In this document: positions 17,731 to 27,834 of the stretch, piece by piece
Numbering within the stretch: the first letter of the stretch is position 1
Layout of the letters: each line of letters opens with the position of its first letter
NCBI GenBank assembly: GCA_944322585.1
Contig: CALUPB010000004.1
Span: forward strand, 62,001 to 126,000
From: an uncultured Bacteroidales bacterium
Lineage (GTDB): Bacteria > Bacteroidota > Bacteroidia > Bacteroidales > UBA932
DNA length: 64,000 nt
Reading direction: 5' to 3'
Made by a program: the position numbers and the translations under genes
Notes under the pieces: generated by a model
Database searches by the model: none
What the model saw: the letters and a program-made list of their open reading frames with translations, nothing else
Told to the model about the DNA's origin: nothing

Positions 17731-18924
17731 ATGACTGAGACCAAAAAGATGACAGCATCCGGGGCTGAAAGCACAGTGGCATCCGGAACCGAAGGGAACC
17801 GGATAGTATGGCTTGACGTGGTACGCCTTGTGGCCATGTTCACGGTGGTCTGCTGCCACTGCGCCGACCCGTTCAATTTCTATGCAGGAGACTCCACCTC
17901 CGACCTTGCATCGATAAAGTTCTGGGGTGCGGCATGGGGTTCCATACTGAGACCGTGCGTCCCGCTTTTCGTGATGATAACCGGAGCCCTGCTGCTTCCT
18001 GTCAGGGAAGATGCATGGCCGTTCTACCGGAAACGCATCAGCAGGGTATTCTGGCCGTTCCTGATATGGTCAGTGATATATTGCCTGTTTCCCTGGATAA
18101 GCGGACTGTTCGGTGCCGGCAGGGATTTCATCCTGACATTCTTCCCATACGGAGGAGAAGACGTGACAAGTCAGTCATTGTCCACCTCTCTCGGATATAT
18201 TGCAGACATACCGGTCAATTTCTCTGTCACTGATGTCCATATGTGGTACATCTATCTGCTCATAGGGCTTTACCTGTTCATGCCGATATTCTCCGCCTGG
18301 GTGGAGAAGGCTTCCGAAAAGGCCAAGCTGTGGTTTCTGGCAGCATGGGGCGTGACACTTTTCATCCCGTATATCAGGGAATTCGTGTCTCCTTATATCT
18401 GGGGGGAATGTTCATGGAACGAATTCGGCATGCTGTACTATTTCGCTGGCTTCAACGGCTACCTGCTGCTCGGACATTATCTCCGCAACCACAGTGTTTC
18501 CCTCGGCAAGACTCTGGCTTGGGGCATCCCCGCTTTCATCATCGGATTCGCCGTCACATTCGCAGGTTTCCGGCATATGACTTCCCTGCCGGGATTCACC
18601 CCGGAACAGCTGGAACTGTTCATATACTACTGTTCACCCAATGTCGTGATGATGACGGTACCGGTATTCATGACATGCAGGCACATAAATGTCAGGTCCG
18701 GACTCATCCGGAAAATGCTGGCCAACCTGACGGCATGCGGGTTCGGAGTATACATGATCCATTATTTCTTTACCGGACCGGGTGTCGCCCTGATGAGGGC
18801 GATCAGCGTGCCGATATGTATCCAGATACCGGCTGCAGCGGTGATTGCCTTCGCCGTTTCTTGGCTTCTGGTCATCGGAATACGCAAGCTGACAGGCAGG
18901 ACGGCAAGATACTGGGTCGGATAA
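17731..18924 (+). CDS. Acyltransferase family 3 membrane protein
   Basis: Multi-pass inner-membrane acyltransferase of 397 residues, of the group that O-acetylates or O-succinylates surface polysaccharides. After a polar N-terminus, RIVWLDVVRLVAMFTVVCCHC (about residues 25-45) gives the family-defining first membrane helix with the RLxA...HC pattern. About ten hydrophobic helices follow, including FLIWSVIYCLF and GFGVYMIHYFF. It is a single-gene unit between the terminator at 17597-17632 and the porin promoter. The acceptor molecule is unknown. Confidence 0.85.
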   Translation: MTETKKMTASGAESTVASGTEGNRIVWLDVVRLVAMFTVVCCHCADPFNFYAGDSTSDLASIKFWGAAWGSILRPCVPLFVMITGALLLPVREDAWPFYRKRISRVFWPFLIWSVIYCLFPWISGLFGAGRDFILTFFPYGGEDVTSQSLSTSLGYIADIPVNFSVTDVHMWYIYLLIGLYLFMPIFSAWVEKASEKAKLWFLAAWGVTLFIPYIREFVSPYIWGECSWNEFGMLYYFAGFNGYLLLGHYLRNHSVSLGKTLAWGIPAFIIGFAVTFAGFRHMTSLPGFTPEQLELFIYYCSPNVVMMTVPVFMTCRHINVRSGLIRKMLANLTACGFGVYMIHYFFTGPGVALMRAISVPICIQIPAAAVIAFAVSWLLVIGIRKLTGRTARYWVG

Positions 18925-18961
18925 CGGCAGCCTGAAGAAGGCCATTCCGGAAGCCTTTTAA

Positions 18962-18993
18962 TTTTTGTCGTCATGAATTTTATTGTATATTTG
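18962..18993 (+). promoter_or_regulatory. Full Bacteroidetes promoter for the porin gene
   Basis: A TTTTTG at 18962-18967 and TATATTTG at 18986-18993 stand 18 bases apart, matching the -33/-7 layout. The porin ATG is only nine bases after the -7 box, so the 5' leader must be very short. Confidence 0.6.
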
Positions 18994-19001
18994 CAGGTTC
19001 T

Positions 19002-21689
19002 ATGAAGAGCCTGGCAGGTAAAATACTGGTCCCCTCCATAATTGTAGGGCTTGCTGCCATCCAGTCTTTCGGGATTGATGCCGGCAGGGCTTTGCATTTA
19101 TATCAGACACCGGATTCACTGATATCCGTTACAGCGGATACCATTTCGGCAAATGCGGACACTACTATTGCCCGGCAGGACAGCGTTACAGTTGCAGACA
19201 CCACAATCGCTCCGAGGGACACTATCGTAGTACCCGATTCCCTTAAGGATACGGATCCGTTGAAATTCAAATATTTCATTGCACTCAGGGACTCCGTCAC
19301 ACGCGTACAGACCAGAGACTCCCTAATGGCGGCAAAGGACACGGTGGAGCTGATGAAATTCGACTCCCTCTATACCAAGGATTCCGCTGAAGTAGCCCAG
19401 GCTAAATTCAATGCATGGTACAGTTCCCTGAGCAGGAGGGAACGACGCAAATACGACTATGAGCAGCAGCTTCCGATAAAGATGGCCGAAGCCCTGGCCA
19501 AATTGGAGAGGGCCGACAGCATCAGGGCGGCAAAAGACAGCATAATAGCCGAGAAACCGAGAATCCTCGAAACATATGCCGTCCCCGACTCGATGCAGTA
19601 CAGGAGAATGATAACCTGGACACACGACAGGTATTTCAACGATGTGCGGCTCTTCGATTACGACACCACATACAACTACCATTTCAACGACCAGCCGCCG
19701 TTCAAGGAAGACCTGAACGCGACATATCTCGGTGTGGCAGGCTCCGCGGCCCAGCTGTACAACTATTTCAAACGGGAAGAAGCCGAAGACGCGATATTCT
19801 ATACCCCGTACCAAATCTACAACTACACTCCGGAGAACCTTCCGATGTACAATACAAAGACCCCGTACACGGAACTGGCCTACTGGGGAACCCTGTTCGC
19901 CCAGGATGAGAAGGAGGAGTCCAACATCAAGATACTCACCACCCAGAATATACTTCCGGAATGGAATGTCACCCTCGAATACCACCGCTACGGAGGGAAG
20001 GGAATGCTCCAGAACGAGGACACGGACAACAGGACATTCGTGGCTTCCACCAATTACATGGGCAAGAGGTATCTGATGCATGCCGGCTACATCTACAACA
20101 AGGTGTCGAGGACGGAAAACGGCGGTATAACCGACAATTTCTGGATAAGGGACACCACCGTGGATGCCAAGGAAATAGCCGTCAATCTCACCGGAGCTTC
20201 AAGCAAGATCAAGAAAAACACGATCTTCCTCGACCAGTCATACAGGATACCTTTCAGTTTCATATACGACATAGGGAAAGGCAAAAGGAAGGAACGCCGT
20301 GCGGAGGAAGCCAGAAGGGACAGCATCATGGCTTCCGGTGACAGTATCGCCATCGCCGCCCTTATGGCAGAAGATGCAGCCAAGGCCGAAACCGAAGCGT
20401 CTGCGGCAGACAGCCTCGACAGGGACATAACATCAGCCTTCATCGGGCACAGTTCCGAATATACCGTCTACACCAGGAACTACATGGACGACCTCACGGA
20501 CGAGACGGGAAGAGGTTTCTACAACAATAATTTCTTCATCAACCCTACGAGCAGTGCGGACTCCATGCGTGTGATGAGGCTGGAAAACAGGGTATTTCTG
20601 CGTCTTCAGCCATGGAAAGCCGACGGAATAGTGTCGAAACTCGATGTCGGGATCGGGGACAAGCTCCTCAACTATTATGACTACAGTCCGACCAACTTCC
20701 TGAGCACCAAAAGGAATACCGTCCTCAACTCGCTATATCTCTATGCCGGAGCACAGGGACAGTACAAGAAATATCTCCAGTGGGATGCCACCGGAAAATA
20801 TACTTTTCTCGGACACGAACTCAACGATTTCGGGATAAATGCGAACGTCACTTTCAGCGCATACCCGTTCAGGAGAGACAGGAACAGTCCATTGCTGCTC
20901 AACGCCCATTTCGAGACTAACCTGAGGGAACCGGACCATTATGAGCAGAGACTGTACACCAACCATTTCCGTTGGGAGAACAATTTCAGCAAGATATCCA
21001 CGACGAAAATCGAAGGCAGGCTGTCCGTTCCAAGATGGAAACTCGATGCCATGTTCGGATATGCACTGTTGGGCAACAACATATATTACGGCACTGACGG
21101 TGCGATACGGCAGAACACTACTCCGATGAGCGTAATGACGGCATATCTCAGGAAGGATTTCAGACTATGGAAATTCCACCTCGACCACAGGGCCCTGTTC
21201 CAGTTGTCATCCAATCCGGATGTGCTTCCGCTTCCGACATTTGCCCTCAATCTCAGGTATTATCTGCAGTTCGATGTGGTCAGGGACGTGATGCAGATGC
21301 AAATCGGGGCAGACGGACGTTTCACTACCGAATGGTATGCACCCGCCTATAACCCGGCTGTGGGGGTATTCCACAACCAGAATCAGGAAAAGTACGGCAA
21401 CTGCCCCGACATAGATGTCTTTGTCAATATCCAGTGGAAACGCGCATGCATTTTCATAAAGGTGGAGAACATCGGAATGGGATGGCCTAATGACAGGGCC
21501 GACTACTTCTCCGCCCATCATTATATCAACACCCAGAGAGCCATAAAGATGGGTATCTTCTGGCCGTTCTACATCCAGCCTGGCAGGAATGCCAAAGTCG
21601 GAGGAGGCGGTACGGCAGGCGGCAATGCAGGAACTGCAGGCGGTCAGGCCGGATTTCCGGGGAATGCAGGACAGACTATGATGCGTTAA
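19002..21689 (+). CDS. Putative outer-membrane porin (Porin_10-like)
   Basis: 895-residue secreted protein matching the large putative-porin family of Bacteroidetes. It has a signal peptide (about 1-27), then a Thr/Ser/Asp-rich spacer (about 30-90) with repeated ADTT and RD units. A region rich in charged helices follows, and then many alternating aromatic strands from about 230 on, such as LPEWNVTLEYHRYGGKGML. It ends in a glycine-rich tail (GGGGTAGGNAGTAGG) instead of a terminal aromatic residue. The lytic transglycosylase gene starts two bases after the stop, suggesting coupled translation. Transported solute unknown. Confidence 0.75.
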   Translation: MKSLAGKILVPSIIVGLAAIQSFGIDAGRALHLYQTPDSLISVTADTISANADTTIARQDSVTVADTTIAPRDTIVVPDSLKDTDPLKFKYFIALRDSVTRVQTRDSLMAAKDTVELMKFDSLYTKDSAEVAQAKFNAWYSSLSRRERRKYDYEQQLPIKMAEALAKLERADSIRAAKDSIIAEKPRILETYAVPDSMQYRRMITWTHDRYFNDVRLFDYDTTYNYHFNDQPPFKEDLNATYLGVAGSAAQLYNYFKREEAEDAIFYTPYQIYNYTPENLPMYNTKTPYTELAYWGTLFAQDEKEESNIKILTTQNILPEWNVTLEYHRYGGKGMLQNEDTDNRTFVASTNYMGKRYLMHAGYIYNKVSRTENGGITDNFWIRDTTVDAKEIAVNLTGASSKIKKNTIFLDQSYRIPFSFIYDIGKGKRKERRAEEARRDSIMASGDSIAIAALMAEDAAKAETEASAADSLDRDITSAFIGHSSEYTVYTRNYMDDLTDETGRGFYNNNFFINPTSSADSMRVMRLENRVFLRLQPWKADGIVSKLDVGIGDKLLNYYDYSPTNFLSTKRNTVLNSLYLYAGAQGQYKKYLQWDATGKYTFLGHELNDFGINANVTFSAYPFRRDRNSPLLLNAHFETNLREPDHYEQRLYTNHFRWENNFSKISTTKIEGRLSVPRWKLDAMFGYALLGNNIYYGTDGAIRQNTTPMSVMTAYLRKDFRLWKFHLDHRALFQLSSNPDVLPLPTFALNLRYYLQFDVVRDVMQMQIGADGRFTTEWYAPAYNPAVGVFHNQNQEKYGNCPDIDVFVNIQWKRACIFIKVENIGMGWPNDRADYFSAHHYINTQRAIKMGIFWPFYIQPGRNAKVGGGGTAGGNAGTAGGQAGFPGNAGQTMMR

Positions 21690-21690
21690 G

Positions 21691-22758
21691 ATGAACAGCA
21701 CCGTACAATCCTTTCTCAGGACAGGACTGGCCATAGCCCTGCTTTTTGTCATTCCGTCCGGAGAAAGGGAACTGCTGTTGGAACATGCCGTTACGGCATA
21801 TGCCTTTGCAGACGGAGATATCAGGTGCGTCATCGACACGGGAGACGACATGTACTCCGGTACCGGGCTGAAAACGGGGTTCAACTACGAACTGCTCAGG
21901 GAATATGCCGGAGAGACAGGACACCGGATAAGCATCTCTGCCGCAAGGTCCGGATACAATTACACGGATTCCCTCGGCAACGGCTCGATAGACATTCTTG
22001 TGCGGCTGTCAGCCGACACGCCCGACAGCCCTGTCATCCTGAAGTCCCGCAATACAGACCGTTACTGCGCCTGGTTCCTCAGGGCAGACAGGAATGCGGA
22101 AATGAAAGACATCAACCTATGGCTCAGTTCATTCATCGGCACAGAGGGATATTCCGAACTCCGAAGCAGATTCTACAGCCCGTACGATCCTTTCAAAAGG
22201 CTTGAAAGGGGCAGTGTCTCAAGACGGATCAGTCCCTACGACTCCCTGATAAAGAAGCATGCCAGGACCGTCGGCTGGGACTGGAGGCTTCTTGCAGCCG
22301 TCATATACCAGGAATCCAGATATTCCATCAATACGACATCTTCAAGAGGGGCTACAGGTCTGATGCAGGTTCTCCCGAGTACGGCCGGATATTACGGCAT
22401 CACGGATCTGATGGATCCGGAACAGAACCTCATCGCCGGGACGAAACATCTGGCGAGGATACAGAAACGCTTTTCATCGGAAGATTTTTCGGATGAAGAG
22501 AGAATAAATTTCACCCTTGCCGCATACAATGCCGGAGAAAGGCGGATAGAGGATTGCCGTCTCTACGCCTCCACCCGGGAACTCGACAGCACTAAATGGG
22601 AAGAGATAGTCAGGATTATTCCCGACATGAGAAAGTATTCGTTCGAATACAACGACACTGTCCGGTCAGGACGCTTCCGGGGGACGGAGACTATAAACTA
22701 CGTGTCGAAAATCATGGATATCTACGATGCGTTCTGCGAAATATGTCCGGAAGCATGA
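21691..22758 (+). CDS. MltF-like membrane-bound lytic transglycosylase
   Basis: 355-residue exported peptidoglycan lyase. The N-terminal half (about 40-165) resembles the solute-binding-like domain of MltF but is reduced. The C-terminal SLT domain has the catalytic glutamate at E208 in YQESRYS, then GATGLMQVLPSTA (220-232) and NFTLAAYNAGERR. The N-terminus is hydrophobic but has no lipobox. It follows the porin gene with a single base between stop and start, so it may make room in the wall for the large barrel protein. It converges on the permease gene. Confidence 0.88.
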   Translation: MNSTVQSFLRTGLAIALLFVIPSGERELLLEHAVTAYAFADGDIRCVIDTGDDMYSGTGLKTGFNYELLREYAGETGHRISISAARSGYNYTDSLGNGSIDILVRLSADTPDSPVILKSRNTDRYCAWFLRADRNAEMKDINLWLSSFIGTEGYSELRSRFYSPYDPFKRLERGSVSRRISPYDSLIKKHARTVGWDWRLLAAVIYQESRYSINTTSSRGATGLMQVLPSTAGYYGITDLMDPEQNLIAGTKHLARIQKRFSSEDFSDEERINFTLAAYNAGERRIEDCRLYASTRELDSTKWEEIVRIIPDMRKYSFEYNDTVRSGRFRGTETINYVSKIMDIYDAFCEICPEA

Positions 22759-22804
22759 CCGGGCGGATATCTGTCAATCCTGACGGCACACCTCAAAATC
22801 CGGG

Positions 22805-23977
22805 TCATTTCACTGCCACGCTGCGGGCCGGATCGACCTTAGCTATGAACAGGGACGGTATCAGCAACAGAAGCATTATCACGGCATAAGCCGCAAGATC
22901 AGCAAGAAGAACCATCCCTACATCGATATGTACCGGCACATACGGGACGAAATAATTCGACGGATCAAGTGACAATGGATGCCATATTCCCTGAACGGCA
23001 CAGAAGACAAAGGCAAGCAGATTGCCGGCACACATACCTTTCAGCACTATTGAAGAGGAACTTGCAAGAAATATACGGGCAATCGCCCTGTCCGTCATGC
23101 CGAGGGACTTGAGAAGCCCTATCGTGGATATGTTCTCGAACAGCATTATCAGAAGTCCTGATATCATGTTGAAACCAGCAACTACAGTCATGAGCACGAG
23201 AATGAACAGGACATTGAAATCGATAAGATTGAGCCAGTCGAACAGCTGCGGATACCTTGACACTGCCGATGTACAGACTACCGTACTCTCTTCTTCACCG
23301 GCATAGGAAAATGTGATGAATCCGGCATGGGATGCAATGGTCTCCATGTCACGGACATTCCTGCGGCTGTCATCAAGAATTACCTCAAAAGCGGATATGC
23401 TTTCCGAATCCCAGCCGTTGATTCTCTGCATATCGGACAGTCCTGCATAGACGACCATCCTGTCATCCGCATCCGCAAGTGCATCATGCACTTCAGCCAC
23501 CCTGAATTTCCTTGCCCTTATACGTTCACCTATGAAATATGTAAGCATCTCATCCCCGGGTCCGAGAGAAAGCATCGACGCAAGCCTGCGGGGGACAGAG
23601 ACCTCGAGAGGGGCAAGGGAATCGGCCCCGTGCCTCTCTACGCCTTTGAAAACCACTCCGTGAATATTGTCTCCATGCTTTACTATGCCGGCCCTGTATA
23701 CGACCGGGTCGACGGAACGGACTCCGTCAAGAGCTTCCATATGGACAAGCCAGGAGGGATGACGCTCTATCGGCGATGTCCCTCCTATGAAATTCATGTC
23801 TACCGGCGTTATCTGGATATCCCCCGACACTTCGGCAAGGCCGTCCCGTATCGCATGCCTGAATCCTGAAGATACCGAGACGGCGATTATCATGACAAGG
23901 AAACTGACAGCAATGCATATCATCGCCATCCTGCCCTTGATCCTGAGCCTCGAAGCTATGAAAAGGGATACATCCAT
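22805..23977 (-). CDS. LolC/E-type ABC transporter permease (FtsX/MacB fold)
   Basis: 390-residue inner-membrane permease. One helix lies at about 18-38, then a periplasmic domain of about 200 residues. Three helices then follow in the C-terminal half (about 245-275, 295-320 and 345-370), the usual FtsX-like layout. The N-terminus SLFIASRLRIKGRM matches Bacteroidetes LolC/LolE-like proteins, which extract lipoproteins from the inner membrane. No ATPase gene is adjacent. It starts 24 bases after the M13 peptidase gene on the same strand. Confidence 0.83.
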   Translation of the reverse strand: MDVSLFIASRLRIKGRMAMICIAVSFLVMIIAVSVSSGFRHAIRDGLAEVSGDIQITPVDMNFIGGTSPIERHPSWLVHMEALDGVRSVDPVVYRAGIVKHGDNIHGVVFKGVERHGADSLAPLEVSVPRRLASMLSLGPGDEMLTYFIGERIRARKFRVAEVHDALADADDRMVVYAGLSDMQRINGWDSESISAFEVILDDSRRNVRDMETIASHAGFITFSYAGEEESTVVCTSAVSRYPQLFDWLNLIDFNVLFILVLMTVVAGFNMISGLLIMLFENISTIGLLKSLGMTDRAIARIFLASSSSIVLKGMCAGNLLAFVFCAVQGIWHPLSLDPSNYFVPYVPVHIDVGMVLLADLAAYAVIMLLLLIPSLFIAKVDPARSVAVK

Positions 23978-24001
23978 ATCATTTCATCATGTATGCCTGC
24001 C

Positions 24002-26014
24002 TTACCAGATCACGACTCTTTCATCCTCCGGACGGAACATCCTGTCACCTTCCTTTATCCCGAAGGCATCGAAGAATGTCCGGAGATTGCGGACTGTCAC
24101 ATTCACCCTGTTGTTGCCGAGAGAATGGACATCAAGTTTCGTCAGCCTCGCAATTTCCTCGTCGGTGATATTCTGTGCCCACAATGTCGCATATGCCAGA
24201 TAGAATCTCTGCTCTGCCGTGAAACCGTCCACAGGAGCCGGCTCCTTTCCTCCGAAGGAATCCTTCATGGCCGTATATGCAATGCGCAGGCCTCCCTGAT
24301 CGGCTATATTCTCTCCGAGACAGAGAGCACCGTTCGCATGTACTCCCGGCAGCACCTCCACTTCATTGAACTGCTCCACAAGAATGTCTGTCCTTTCCTT
24401 GAATGCAGCGGCATCCTCTTCCGTCCACCAGTCGGACATGTTCCCGTCCTTGTCGAAATGCCTTCCCTGGTCGTCGAATCCATGGGTCATCTCATGACTG
24501 ATGACGACGCCTATGGCACCGTAATTGACGGCATCGTCAGCATCCGGATTGTAGAACGGCGGCTGGAGTATCGCAGCCGGGAAACATATCTCGTTGGTCG
24601 TCGGATTATAGTACGCATTTACCGTCTGAGGACTCATGAACCATTCCCCCATGTCCACCTGCTTCCCGAGTTTCGACAGATTGTCCTCAGTATACCAGTT
24701 CATTGCCTTGACGATATTCTGATAGTAAGGCAGCGCCGGGTCTATCTCCATCGTACCGTAGTCTTTCCATTTGTCAGGATATCCTATCTTTACCGTAAAG
24801 TTGGAAAGTTTTTCCTGAGCCTTAGCCTTGGTCTGCTCCGACATCCAGTCGAGTCCGGAGATATGCTTGCTCAGGGCTGCCTGGATATTCGCCACCATCA
24901 CCGACATCCTCTCCTTGTCCTCCGGAGAAAAATACCTGTCGACATACATCTTGCCTACAGCTTCGGACAATATACTGTTGGGAACGGCCATCGCCCTCTT
25001 CCAGCGCGGCTTCGGCTCCTGCACGCCTGCCATCTGTTTCTGGAAGAAATCGAACGAAGCCATATAGAAATCATCGCTCAGAGAGCTGCACGCACCGGTT
25101 ACCACCTGCGCCAGAAGATAGTTGCGAAGTTTCTCCACCGGGGCGCTGCCAAGATATTTCCCGACTGCATCGAAGTAGGACGGTTCGCCTACTATCACCT
25201 TATCCTGCGGGCTGACTCCCATTGCCTGGAGATATTCTCCGAAACGGATACCAGGATATGTCTCATCTATCTGCCGGGATGACATCGGGTTGTACACCTT
25301 CTGCACGTCACGCTGTTCCACCTTGCTCCACGAAGCCTTGGCTATGACATCCTCCACTTCAAGGGCATCGTCGGCTACCTTCTCTGCATCCGGCACATGA
25401 GCCAGCGACAGCACCTTCCCGAGGAACTGACGGTATCCCTCCTTCAGCTCCGCATTGGCCGGGTCGAGATAATAGTCCCTGTCCCCCATGCCGAGCCCGC
25501 TCTGATCCATGTACAGGACGTTGACATCGCTGTCCATAGCATCTGATGACACATAGATCCCGAAAAACGGATTGTCGCCGTTCCTGTGTATCATGGCCAC
25601 GGCCTCTATCAGCGAAGACCTGTCGTCAACCGCCATCACCTTATCGAGGTATGGCTTCAGAGGGGCAGCACCGTCAAGGTTGAGCCTGGTGGAATCCATT
25701 CCCATCCTGTAAAGGTCCGCAATTTTCTGGTCGGAACTCCCCTCTGCAAACCTGGTGTCGAGCATGCTCACAAAAAGGTCATTGAGCCGTTTCTGGTTAT
25801 TGTCGTTCAGCATATCGAAAGACCCGTACCGGGAATATTCCGGCTTGAGCGGGTTCTTCTGCTGCCACCCCCCGGTCGCATACCGGTAGAAATCCTCAGC
25901 AGGACTTACTGTAGTATCGAAATTCGTGATGTCTATTGCAGGCACCTTCTCCCCGCGGCCGCCGCATGAAGCGGCCGCCATCATTGTCAGGAACATAAAT
26001 AAAGACTTTTTCAT
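24002..26014 (-). CDS. M13-family zinc metallopeptidase lipoprotein
   Basis: Neprilysin/PepO-type endopeptidase of 670 residues, exported as a lipoprotein (lipid Cys17 in AAASC). The zinc site is HEMTH at 507-511 with the distal glutamate in ENIAD (E568). NAYYNPTTNEICFPAAILQPPFY upstream is the substrate-binding signature, and the C-terminus ends in VVIW as in other M13 members. A leftward -7 box is at 26037-26044. The permease gene follows and probably shares the transcript. Confidence 0.93.
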   Translation of the reverse strand: MKKSLFMFLTMMAAASCGGRGEKVPAIDITNFDTTVSPAEDFYRYATGGWQQKNPLKPEYSRYGSFDMLNDNNQKRLNDLFVSMLDTRFAEGSSDQKIADLYRMGMDSTRLNLDGAAPLKPYLDKVMAVDDRSSLIEAVAMIHRNGDNPFFGIYVSSDAMDSDVNVLYMDQSGLGMGDRDYYLDPANAELKEGYRQFLGKVLSLAHVPDAEKVADDALEVEDVIAKASWSKVEQRDVQKVYNPMSSRQIDETYPGIRFGEYLQAMGVSPQDKVIVGEPSYFDAVGKYLGSAPVEKLRNYLLAQVVTGACSSLSDDFYMASFDFFQKQMAGVQEPKPRWKRAMAVPNSILSEAVGKMYVDRYFSPEDKERMSVMVANIQAALSKHISGLDWMSEQTKAKAQEKLSNFTVKIGYPDKWKDYGTMEIDPALPYYQNIVKAMNWYTEDNLSKLGKQVDMGEWFMSPQTVNAYYNPTTNEICFPAAILQPPFYNPDADDAVNYGAIGVVISHEMTHGFDDQGRHFDKDGNMSDWWTEEDAAAFKERTDILVEQFNEVEVLPGVHANGALCLGENIADQGGLRIAYTAMKDSFGGKEPAPVDGFTAEQRFYLAYATLWAQNITDEEIARLTKLDVHSLGNNRVNVTVRNLRTFFDAFGIKEGDRMFRPEDERVVIW

Positions 26015-26036
26015 CGCATTAATTCTGAAAACCCCG

Positions 26037-26044
26037 CAAATTTA
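26037..26044 (-). promoter_or_regulatory. Bacteroidetes -7 box for the M13 peptidase gene
   Basis: CAAATTTA on the plus strand is TAAATTTG on the minus strand. It lies 22 bases ahead of the ATG at 26014. Confidence 0.55.
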
Positions 26045-26145
26045 GAAACAGTTTTGATTTTTATCAATACAGGGATATCCTGCCTGCGCAAAAAACGGAC
26101 GGAAAGGAAGTCCGTCTGAAAAAATTTCCCCATATTTGTCCGGCA

Positions 26146-26820
26146 ATGCCGGAAACGATGAAAAATATACTCATACGATACTGTATCGCGACAGCCGGGC
26201 TGGCCCTGGTCGCCACAGGCGTCGCCCTGTCGATCATATCCGATCTCGGGACATCTCCCATATCATGCCCGCCATACGTGCTTGCCCTCAACGGCGGTCT
26301 CACGGTCGGCCAATACACGGCCATGATGCACCTCCTGTTCATCCTCGTGCAGGCAGCGCTGCTCAGGAAGAATTTCAGGATACGGAATCTCATGCAGATA
26401 GCCGCGGCTGTGGTATTCGGTGCCCTGACAGACCTTGCCATAATGGCCACATCCCCGTGGCTGACTGCAGAAACGTATACGGGCAGGCTGGCGCTGATGG
26501 TGCTTTCCGTAATCCTGACCTCCGCCGGCATAAGCATAGAAGTCAGGGCGAGGGCATGGATGCTGGCGGGAGAAATGACTGTAGCCGCCATCGCAGAAAC
26601 AGGGAAGATGAAATTCAGGAATGTCAAGATAGCTTTCGACATATCCCTTGTCATCATAGCCGCAGCAATGTCCATGCTTATGTCAGGACATCTCCTCGGA
26701 GACGGGCAGCAGACCGTCATCAGGGAAGGCACACTCGTGTCGGCCCTTTTCACAGGCTATCTGATGCGCTTCCTGGACCCTCTGACGGACAGGCTTCTCA
26801 GACGCATTATCCCAGACTGA
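26146..26820 (+). CDS. YczE/DUF6198-like integral membrane protein
   Basis: 224 residues with about five to six membrane helices. The stretch GVALSIISDLGTSPISCPP (residues 25-43) is the hallmark of the YczE/YitT-like membrane family. A second conserved segment is GALTDLAIMA in the middle. Function is unknown; relatives are often annotated as DUF6198. It is divergent from the M13 peptidase and convergent with the BASS-family gene. ATG 26158 is an alternative start four codons in. Confidence 0.72.
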   Translation: MPETMKNILIRYCIATAGLALVATGVALSIISDLGTSPISCPPYVLALNGGLTVGQYTAMMHLLFILVQAALLRKNFRIRNLMQIAAAVVFGALTDLAIMATSPWLTAETYTGRLALMVLSVILTSAGISIEVRARAWMLAGEMTVAAIAETGKMKFRNVKIAFDISLVIIAAAMSMLMSGHLLGDGQQTVIREGTLVSALFTGYLMRFLDPLTDRLLRRIIPD

Positions 26821-26842
26821 ACGGCAGAGGCCATGAGGAAGT

Positions 26843-27799
26843 TCAGGCTCCTGACTTGCGGTGACGGTAAAGCTGCCAGCTGTTGAAGGCGTTATGCCAT
26901 ATGCTGTAGAAACCGCCTGCGACTGAAGTGACTGGAGTCATGAAAGTATAGCCCATCCATATGGCGAAGACTGTATTCTTCTGGCCAAGAGCCTGTCCCG
27001 CCGTGACAGATGCACCGTAACGCCTTCCGACAGCCCTCCCGAGCCAGAACTGGATAATGCAGCAGGCAAGCGACACCGCAGCTATGCCCGCCTGGTATCC
27101 GGCAGGAACCGTACTGTGGACTATCGACCTTGTCGTCATCAAGATTGCCAGCATAAGGTTCACAGCCCATATATAGAACGGCAGTTCCCTGTATCTGATG
27201 ATTTTTCTGTGGAACTTCGGCATCGTAAAGCGGACGATCCATGCAAGGATGCACGGGCATATGAGCAGGGGGAACACCTTTGCCATTATCAGGCTGAACG
27301 ACATGAGGAATGTCATATCCTCCGATGGATGCACGAAGGGCACGACAACGGGCACGGTAATGGCCACCGCAAGATTTATCAGGATCAAATAGGTGGTTAT
27401 TCCCGGCATGTCACCCCCGAGTTTTCCCGTAACGACTGCAGCGGCAGTGGCGGTCGGGCATATGAACATCAGCATCGCACTCTCGAGCAGGACTTTCCAG
27501 TGGTCCCCGGGAAGCAGGATTTCCATAAGTGCCAGGCCGGTGAATGAGCCTGTCTGGAATATGAGAAGCCACAGATGCCATTTTCTGGGCCTCATGTCTT
27601 TCGGGGAAATATTGCAGAAGGAAAAGAAAAGCAGCAGGAACAGCAGTGTCGGCTGCAGGACGGACACTGCATGATACAGCACGGGGCCGGCCGGAGCGAA
27701 AGCCGGAATATTGATATATACAAGGTATGCAGCCGCACCGCATACCATGGCTATCACCAGGACCCAGTCCTTTATAAATGATATGATCCCATTCATCAT
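26843..27799 (-). CDS. Bile acid:sodium symporter (BASS)-family transporter
   Basis: Inner-membrane secondary transporter of 318 residues with nine to ten helices. The late motif TAGQALGQKNTVFAIWMGYT contains the GQKN crossover typical of the family, and MFICPTATAAAVVTGKLGG the earlier one. The track start at 27802 is a TTG; ATG at 27799 or 27796 is more likely. Last gene of the leftward pyrE operon. Substrate cannot be assigned; in Bacteroidetes these are usually not bile-acid carriers by proof. Confidence 0.8.
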   Translation of the reverse strand: MMNGIISFIKDWVLVIAMVCGAAAYLVYINIPAFAPAGPVLYHAVSVLQPTLLFLLLFFSFCNISPKDMRPRKWHLWLLIFQTGSFTGLALMEILLPGDHWKVLLESAMLMFICPTATAAAVVTGKLGGDMPGITTYLILINLAVAITVPVVVPFVHPSEDMTFLMSFSLIMAKVFPLLICPCILAWIVRFTMPKFHRKIIRYRELPFYIWAVNLMLAILMTTRSIVHSTVPAGYQAGIAAVSLACCIIQFWLGRAVGRRYGASVTAGQALGQKNTVFAIWMGYTFMTPVTSVAGGFYSIWHNAFNSWQLYRHRKSGA

Positions 27800-27834
27800 C
27801 AAGATATCTATACAGCTGTATGCTTGCAGGACCG

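Noticed and set aside
23993-25282. 429-codon rightward open frame opposite the M13 peptidase gene
   Set aside because: The opposite strand has a complete M13 protein with HEMTH and ENIAD; the shadow has no motif or start context.
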